NCBI GenBank assembly: GCA_035477015.1
Contig: DATILB010000177.1
Location: 1 to 10,167 of the forward strand
Length of the DNA: 10,167 bases
Origin: SSC3 sp035477015
GTDB taxonomy: Bacteria > Actinomycetota > Actinomycetes > Propionibacteriales > Nocardioidaceae
Direction: 5' to 3'
The first letter of the stretch is position 1. The number at the start of each line of letters is the position of its first letter. A model generated the notes under the pieces. It saw only the letters and a program-made list of their open reading frames with translations. It was not told where the DNA came from and ran no database searches. Shown here piece after piece: positions 5,115 through 10,167 of the stretch. A program made the position numbers and the translations under genes.

Positions 5115-6416
5115 ATGGCACGCGTCGAGAAACCCATCGTCGCCCGCACCCTGGGCACGGCGTTCCTGGCCATCTGCGTCCTCTTCGTCTGGTTCACCTA
5201 CGCGGTGTTCACCAAGCAGTTCTCCGACTACGACCTGGTCACACTCAAGGCGAGCAAGGTCGGTCTTCAGCTGCCGGCGCGAGCGGACGTGAAGATCCGT
5301 GGCGTCATCGTCGGCGAGGTCCAGGAGGCCAAGGTCACCGCAGAGGGCGTCGACCTGATCCTCGGGCTCTACCCCCACGAGACGGACACGATCCCCAAGA
5401 ACGTCACAGCGGAGATCCTTCCCAAGACCCTGTTCGGCGAGAAGTACGTCTCGCTCCTGGTCCCGGAGAACCCGTCGTCGACGTCCATCGAGGCCGGCGA
5501 CATCATCAAGCGGTCGTCGGTGGCCATCGAGGTGGAGGAGGTCCTCTCCGACATCTACCCGCTGCTTCGCACGGTGCAGCCCGAGCAGCTGAACTACACG
5601 CTGACCGCGCTGGCCAACGCGCTCGAGGGTCGTGGCGAGGTGCTCGGCGAGAGCCTCGAGACCCTGGACGACTACCTTCGCCGTCTCGACCCACAGCTCC
5701 CGCAGCTGATCGAAGACGTCAAGCTCCTCGGCCAGACCTCCGCGGTGTACGCCCAGGTCGTCCCTGACATCGCCCGGACGCTCCGCAACACGGTCATCAC
5801 CGGCAACACGTTCGTGTCGCAGGAAGCCAAGATCCAGGCCCTTTTCGAGGACATCGCAGCCTTCTCGTCCACGACCCGTGACTTCCTCGAGGCCAACGGC
5901 GACAACATCATCCGGCTGGGCGAGCTCGGCCAGGCGACCTTGCCGCTGCTCGGGCGCTACGCGCCGGAGTACCCCTGCCTGTTCAAGGCGATCACCGGCG
6001 CTATCCCGCGCGAGACCGCCGTCTTCCGCGGTCGCAAGCTGCACATCATCCTCGAGCTCCTGCCGAAGCAGCCCCGCGGGTACACCGCGTCCGAGGCGCC
6101 TCGCTACGACGAGAAGGCAGGCCCGTTCCCCTACTGCGACCTGCTCGACAGCGCCGGCAGCGGCCGCTTCAACCAGAACAACCTCTTCCCCGATGCCCTC
6201 GTCCGGCCGATGAAAGACGGAGTGAACTACCCCCTGGCCAAGCGCACCGCACCTCTGTACGACCTGACCTCCGGCTACGCCGGCACGGCGGCTGAGAAGG
6301 ACGTCGTGGCGGCGATCCTCGCGCGCGTCAACGGCGGCTCCGCCGACGACGTGCCAGACATCGCCACCCTGCTCTTCGGTCCGCTCGCTCGTGGGGCGGA
6401 GGTGCACCTGCGATGA
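5115..6416 (+). CDS. mceA: Mce family protein MceA
   Basis: This is the first Mce subunit of the transporter, anchored in the membrane and acting outside the cytoplasm. Of 433 residues, 12-32 form one N-terminal membrane segment. An MCE domain follows (about 39-115), with LPARADVKIRGVIVGEVQEA and EILPKTLFGEKYVSLLVP. A long helical Mce-associated region (about 130-270) carries repeated Leu/Asp-rich segments. The C-terminal part has Cys at 288 (EYPC) and 341 (PYC). I chose the ATG at 5115, 2 bp after the yrbEB stop. The frame is open from 4905, but that extension overlaps yrbEB and is an Arg-rich shadow. The ribosome-binding site is weak, and coupling to yrbEB is likely. Confidence 0.94.
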   Translation: MARVEKPIVARTLGTAFLAICVLFVWFTYAVFTKQFSDYDLVTLKASKVGLQLPARADVKIRGVIVGEVQEAKVTAEGVDLILGLYPHETDTIPKNVTAEILPKTLFGEKYVSLLVPENPSSTSIEAGDIIKRSSVAIEVEEVLSDIYPLLRTVQPEQLNYTLTALANALEGRGEVLGESLETLDDYLRRLDPQLPQLIEDVKLLGQTSAVYAQVVPDIARTLRNTVITGNTFVSQEAKIQALFEDIAAFSSTTRDFLEANGDNIIRLGELGQATLPLLGRYAPEYPCLFKAITGAIPRETAVFRGRKLHIILELLPKQPRGYTASEAPRYDEKAGPFPYCDLLDSAGSGRFNQNNLFPDALVRPMKDGVNYPLAKRTAPLYDLTSGYAGTAAEKDVVAAILARVNGGSADDVPDIATLLFGPLARGAEVHLR

Positions 6417-7441
6417 GGGGACTCGACAAGCGCACCGTCCTGGATGCCACCAAGCTCACCATCTTCATCGTGGTGACCTCGATCGCCACGGCGATGCTCG
6501 CCATCACGATCGGCAACCTGAGCTTCGGCGCGACCAAGAGCTACGAAGCGGTCTTCACCGACGCCACCGGCGTGACCTCGGGCGACGACATCCGCATCGC
6601 CGGTGTGAAGGTCGGCAACGTCACGGGCGTCGAGATCATCAACCGGACGCAGGCGCTGGTGAAGTTCAAGGTCGAGACCGATGCCCCCGTCACGGTCGGC
6701 ACCAACGCGACCATCCGCTACCGCAACCTGGTCGGGCAGCGCTACATCGCCCTCAACCAAGGGATGGGTGGCACGGACGACCTGGACGTCGGTGGGACCA
6801 TCCCACTCTCGCGGACTCAGCCCGCGCTGGACCTCACTGTCCTGTTCAACGGCTTCAAGCCGCTGTTCCAAGCGCTCTCTCCCAACGACATCAACAAGCT
6901 CGCCTACGAGCTGATCCAGGTCTTCCAGGGCGAGGGCGGCACACTCGAGGGCCTGCTGCAGCGGACTGCATCGGTGACCAACACGCTGGCCGACCGCGAC
7001 GACGTGGTCGGTGCGCTTATCGAGAACCTCAACAAGACCCTCGAGATCCTGGGTGCCCGCGAAGGCCAGCTCTCCAACCTGGTGATCCAGCTGCGGCGCT
7101 TCGTCGGCGGGCTGTCCGACGACCGCGAGGCGATCCTCGGCTCGCTGGACCAGATCTCGGCCCTGTCCGTGCAGGCCGCCGACCTGGTCACGGGCATTCG
7201 CCCCAGCCTCGTCTTCGACATCAAGCAGCTACGCCAGGTGGCCGGCACCGTGGTCCGCAACCGGGCTGAGGTCGACCGCGCGCTGAAGGTCCTTCCGATC
7301 AAGCTGGAGAAGGTTGGTCGCACTGCGATCTACGGTTCCTGGTTCAACTTCTACCTCTGCGACTTCAAGGCTCGGGTACGGCTACCCGGTGGCACGACCT
7401 TGCCGATCGACTACAGCGTCGGCGGGAGGTGCGACAACTGA
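6413..7441 (+). CDS. mceB: Mce family protein MceB
   Basis: This 342-residue Mce subunit starts at an ATGA overlap with the end of mceA. An N-terminal membrane segment (about 15-35) is followed by the MCE domain (about 41-118), including DIRIAGVKVGNVTGVEI and NLVGQRYIALNQG. A helical region (about 125-290) contains LFQALSPNDINKLAYELIQV, typical of MceB. The end has the MceB-type GSWFNFYLCDF (Cys316), and a second Cys (340) lies three residues from the C-terminus, so a disulfide outside the cell is possible. It is expected to assemble with the other Mce subunits. Confidence 0.94.
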   Translation: MRGLDKRTVLDATKLTIFIVVTSIATAMLAITIGNLSFGATKSYEAVFTDATGVTSGDDIRIAGVKVGNVTGVEIINRTQALVKFKVETDAPVTVGTNATIRYRNLVGQRYIALNQGMGGTDDLDVGGTIPLSRTQPALDLTVLFNGFKPLFQALSPNDINKLAYELIQVFQGEGGTLEGLLQRTASVTNTLADRDDVVGALIENLNKTLEILGAREGQLSNLVIQLRRFVGGLSDDREAILGSLDQISALSVQAADLVTGIRPSLVFDIKQLRQVAGTVVRNRAEVDRALKVLPIKLEKVGRTAIYGSWFNFYLCDFKARVRLPGGTTLPIDYSVGGRCDN

Positions 7442-8406
7442 TGAGTGTCCCCTTCCGTGAACGCAACCCCGTCGTCATCGGTGCGGTCAGCCTCACCACC
7501 ATCGCGATCGTGATGCTCGGTGCCTTCAAGGCCGGCGACCTCCCGGTGGTCGGCGGCGGCGACACGTACTACGCCGCCTTCTCCGAAGCCGGCGGCCTGC
7601 TGCCCAACAACGAGGTCCGCATCGCCGGTGTCCGCGTCGGCAAGGTCAAGAGCATCGAGCTCGACAAGAACCAGGTCATCGTCGAGTTCCAGATCGACTC
7701 GTCCGCAGAGTTCGGCACCGAGACCTCGGCCGCCATCAAGGTGAAGACCCTGCTCGGTGCCATGTACCTCGCCCTCGAGCCCAAGGGCGACGGTCGGCTC
7801 GATGAGGGCACGATCATCCCGATCGAGCGCACCGCCGCGCCGTACGACGTCGTCAAGGCGTTCGAGGGGCTGGCCGACACGACCGAGCGCATCGACACCC
7901 AGCAGCTGGCCGAGGCACTCAACGTCCTCGCCGTCGAGACCCGCTTCGCGCCCGAAGACTTCCGAAGCGCGCTGCAGGGTGTCTCGCGGTTGTCGGAGAA
8001 CATCGCGGTCCGGGACTCGCAGCTCGACGCGCTGCTCAAGAACCTGCACTCGGTCTCCCAGGTCCTCGGTGACCGCAGCCAGGACATCATCGCGCTCATG
8101 CGCGATGGCGACCAGCTCTTCTCGGCGCTCGTGGCGCGTCGCCAGGCCATCCACGACCTGCTGAAGTCCACCTCGAAGCTGTCCGGCGAGCTCACCGGGC
8201 TCGTCCGCGAGAGCCGGGCGGACCTCAAGCCGGCGCTGGACAACCTCTACGGCGTGGTGCAGCTGCTCGAGGCCAACCAGGCGAACCTCGACAACAGCCT
8301 GCGGCTGATGGCGCCGTTCTACCGGGTGTTCGCGAACACCCTGGGTAACGGCCCGTGGTTCGACACGATCATCCAGAACCTGCCACCAGTACCGGCGGTG
8401 GGCTGA
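7441..8406 (+). CDS. mceC: Mce family protein MceC
   Basis: This 321-residue Mce subunit has an N-terminal membrane segment (about 11-29), an MCE domain (about 40-117, with EVRIAGVRVGKVKSIEL and KTLLGAMYLALEP) and a long helical part (about 130-300). The ATG shares its A with the mceB stop (TGATG), and GGGAGG at 7424-7429 serves it. A GTG at 7429 in the same frame sits inside that ribosome-binding site and is rejected. Unlike MceA, MceB and MceD here, it has no Cys. It lacks the long Pro-rich C-terminal tail found in some mycobacterial MceC proteins and ends at LPPVPAVG. Confidence 0.93.
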   Translation: MSVPFRERNPVVIGAVSLTTIAIVMLGAFKAGDLPVVGGGDTYYAAFSEAGGLLPNNEVRIAGVRVGKVKSIELDKNQVIVEFQIDSSAEFGTETSAAIKVKTLLGAMYLALEPKGDGRLDEGTIIPIERTAAPYDVVKAFEGLADTTERIDTQQLAEALNVLAVETRFAPEDFRSALQGVSRLSENIAVRDSQLDALLKNLHSVSQVLGDRSQDIIALMRDGDQLFSALVARRQAIHDLLKSTSKLSGELTGLVRESRADLKPALDNLYGVVQLLEANQANLDNSLRLMAPFYRVFANTLGNGPWFDTIIQNLPPVPAVG

Positions 8407-8407
8407 C

Positions 8408-9562
8408 ATGGTGAAGGTCAACGGAATCTCCCGGATCATCGCGGCCGTTGCTGTGGTGGCACTGATCGTCGCCGCCATCGTGATGCTGAGCGGCGGGACC
8501 GACAAGAGGTACGTCACCGCGCTCTTCCCGCGGACCATCTCGCTCTACGAAGGTTCCGAGGTCAAGATCCTCGGTGTCGCGGTGGGCAAGGTCGAGACCG
8601 TCGAGCCCTCGGGGACCGCCGTGAAGGTCCGGTTCTGGTACGACGCGAAGCACGCAGTGCCCGCCGATGCCAACGCCGTCCTCATCGCGCCGGCCATCGT
8701 CGGCGACCGCTTCGTCCAGCTGACCCCGGCGTACACCTCGGGTGCGAAGCTCCCCGACAACGCCGAGCTCGGGCTCGACCGGACCGAGGTCCCGCTCGAG
8801 CTCGACCAGATCTACCAGAACATCGATGACCTCACGGTCGCGCTGGGCCCGGACGGTGCCAACGAGGACGGTGCGCTCTCGCGCCTGCTCGACACCACCG
8901 CCAGCACGTTCGGCGGCACCGGCCAGCAGTTCCACGAGACGATCGAGAACCTCGGCCGACTCACCACGACCCTGTCGAACAACAAGGACGAGCTTTTCGG
9001 GACCGCCGCCGAGATCGAGCGCTTCGTGAAGGCGCTGGCGCGCAACGACCAGACGGTGCGCGACTTCACCGACTCGTTGGCCGCGGCGTCGGGAGTCCTG
9101 GAGGAGGAGCGTGACGACCTGCGCGGCGCGCTCGCGAACCTCGGGACCGCGATGAAGGAGGTCTCGACCTTCGTCCGCGACAACAAGGACGCCCTGAGCA
9201 AGAACATCAGGGGCCTGAACGTGATTGCGAAGGTGCTGGTCAAGCAGCGCGATGCCCTGGACGAGATTCTCACGGTGGCACCGCAGGCGCTCGACAACCT
9301 GTACCACACCTACAACAACCGGGCCGGGACACTGGACACGCGGGCGAACCTCGCCGAGAACCTCACCGACGTGGTCACCCGACCTGACGTCGTGCTGTGC
9401 GGGCTCATCGGCCAGGTCGACCCCACCGGTCAGATCTGCAACCTGCTGACCGGCGCCCTTGGACGTGCGGCGGCGCTGAACAAGTCGAAGTCGACGATGG
9501 TGGTCGAGGTGGAGCACATCGACAAGACGCTCGGCGGGCTCCTGAAGGTGGACGGATCATGA
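8408..9562 (+). CDS. mceD: Mce family protein MceD
   Basis: This 384-residue Mce subunit starts one base after the mceC stop. The N-terminal membrane segment is about 9-28, and the MCE domain about 34-108 contains EVKILGVAVGKVETVEP and APAIVGDRFVQLTP. A coiled helical region follows (about 130-310), rich in Leu, Asn and Asp. Near the C-terminus two Cys (331 and 344, in VVLCGLIGQ and GQICNLL) are 13 residues apart. No strong ribosome-binding site is visible, and translation is probably coupled to mceC. Confidence 0.93.
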   Translation: MVKVNGISRIIAAVAVVALIVAAIVMLSGGTDKRYVTALFPRTISLYEGSEVKILGVAVGKVETVEPSGTAVKVRFWYDAKHAVPADANAVLIAPAIVGDRFVQLTPAYTSGAKLPDNAELGLDRTEVPLELDQIYQNIDDLTVALGPDGANEDGALSRLLDTTASTFGGTGQQFHETIENLGRLTTTLSNNKDELFGTAAEIERFVKALARNDQTVRDFTDSLAAASGVLEEERDDLRGALANLGTAMKEVSTFVRDNKDALSKNIRGLNVIAKVLVKQRDALDEILTVAPQALDNLYHTYNNRAGTLDTRANLAENLTDVVTRPDVVLCGLIGQVDPTGQICNLLTGALGRAAALNKSKSTMVVEVEHIDKTLGGLLKVDGS

Positions 9563-10167
9563 GACGCCTACGTACTCTCGCGGTCGCCGCTCTCGGCCTG
9601 GTGACCCTGACCGCGTGCGACTTCTCGGTCACGAGCCTGCCGCTTCCGGGTGGCGCCGATCTCGGAGACAACCCGTACACCGTGGTCGTCGAGTTCCGTG
9701 ACGTTCTGGACCTGGTTCCGCAGTCGTCGGTGAAGGTCGACGACGTGACCGTGGGGAAGGTCGAGTCGATCGACCTGAAGGGCTACTCGGCCGTGGTGAC
9801 GGTCAAGGTCCGTGGCGACGTCGAGCTCCCCGCCAACGCCATCGCCGAGATCAGGCAGACGTCGCTGCTGGGCGAGAAGTTCGTCCAGCTCGGCTCGCCG
9901 GAGACCGGCGCGACCGGTGAGCTGGCCGACGGGGATCGGATTCCGCTCGACCGCTCCGGGCGCAACCCCGAGGTCGAAGAGGTCCTGGGCGCACTGTCGC
10001 TCGTCCTCAACGGTGGCGGTGTCGCCCAGCTCAAGACCATCGCCTCCGAGGTCAACAAGGCGCTCGAGGGCCGCGAGACCGACGTGAAGTCGGTGCTGCG
10101 GCGGCTGTCGACCTTCATGGGCCGGTTGGACGCGAACAAGGAAGAGATCGTGACCGCGCTGGAGCGG
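9559..10167 (+). CDS. mceE: Mce family lipoprotein MceE (LprK-type), 3' end beyond window
   Basis: This is the lipoprotein member of the Mce set. The first 203 codons are visible and the frame is open at the edge. The start ATG overlaps the mceD stop (ATGA). The signal peptide MRRLRTLAVAALGLVTLTAC ends in the lipobox LTAC, so Cys20 should be lipidated and the protein tethered to the outer face of the membrane. The MCE domain lies at about 36-113, with SSVKVDDVTVGKVESIDLKG and TSLLGEKFVQLGSP, and a helical region begins near 130. It is fifth in the A-E order, which predicts mceF immediately downstream. Confidence 0.93.
   Translation, partial: MRRLRTLAVAALGLVTLTACDFSVTSLPLPGGADLGDNPYTVVVEFRDVLDLVPQSSVKVDDVTVGKVESIDLKGYSAVVTVKVRGDVELPANAIAEIRQTSLLGEKFVQLGSPETGATGELADGDRIPLDRSGRNPEVEEVLGALSLVLNGGGVAQLKTIASEVNKALEGRETDVKSVLRRLSTFMGRLDANKEEIVTALER

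Noticed and set aside
5109..6407. Minus-strand open frame of 432 codons opposite mceA; similar ones lie at 4225-5121, 7411-8538 and 8369-9517
   Set aside because: They are antisense shadows of the mce genes, with no recognisable domain or ribosome-binding site and a composition typical of reversed GC-rich codons.
1..10167. Mobile element, CRISPR array, tRNA or prophage signal
   Set aside because: I saw no transposase, integrase, direct-repeat array, tRNA-like cloverleaf or phage structural gene; all plus-strand genes are core or transporter genes with similar codon bias.

Overview
The window comes from a high-GC Gram-positive actinobacterium. The evidence is the strong G/C third-position bias, the actinobacterial-type leader before rplJ, and a complete Mce-type lipid-import operon with paired YrbE permeases and serial MceA, B, C, D, E proteins. 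A Nocardioides-like member of the Propionibacteriales is my best guess, but that is an inference; the sequence carries no rRNA or other definitive taxonomic marker.

Layout. Bases 1-797 (minus strand) hold the N-terminal 265 codons of a RecA-fold ATPase resembling the C-terminal domain of DnaB helicase; it runs off the left edge. A divergent intergenic region (798-1122) carries a likely plus-strand promoter and a heavily structured leader for the ribosomal stalk genes. The leader has a set of hairpins typical of the L10 leader, a 16-nt perfect palindrome, an intrinsic-terminator-like attenuator, and a hairpin that can bury the rplJ Shine-Dalgarno sequence. rplJ (L10) and rplL (L7/L12) follow, closed by a 14-bp terminator stem. 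A 237-nt gap with an AACTAC-N6-GTAGTT dyad comes next.

From 2530 to the right edge there is one tightly packed operon: the Mce ATPase (mkl/mceG), two MlaE-type permeases (yrbEA, yrbEB), then mceA, mceB, mceC, mceD and the start of the lipoprotein mceE. Neighbouring genes are separated by 8 bp or less, or overlap by 1 or 4 bp. A mceF gene is expected just beyond the right edge.

How they work together. From knowledge of the family, Mkl hydrolyses ATP on the cytoplasmic face, YrbEA/YrbEB form the transmembrane permease, and the Mce proteins form an extracytoplasmic substrate-binding or tunnel assembly for hydrophobic substrates such as fatty acids or sterols. The sequence does not reveal the substrate.

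Most of this window is ordinary core genome plus a recognisable transporter, and I see no clearly undescribed system. The points most worth a second look are the DnaB-like ATPase, the stacked RNA control elements before rplJ, the dyad before mkl, and the rplJL-mkl linkage with a full mce operon attached.
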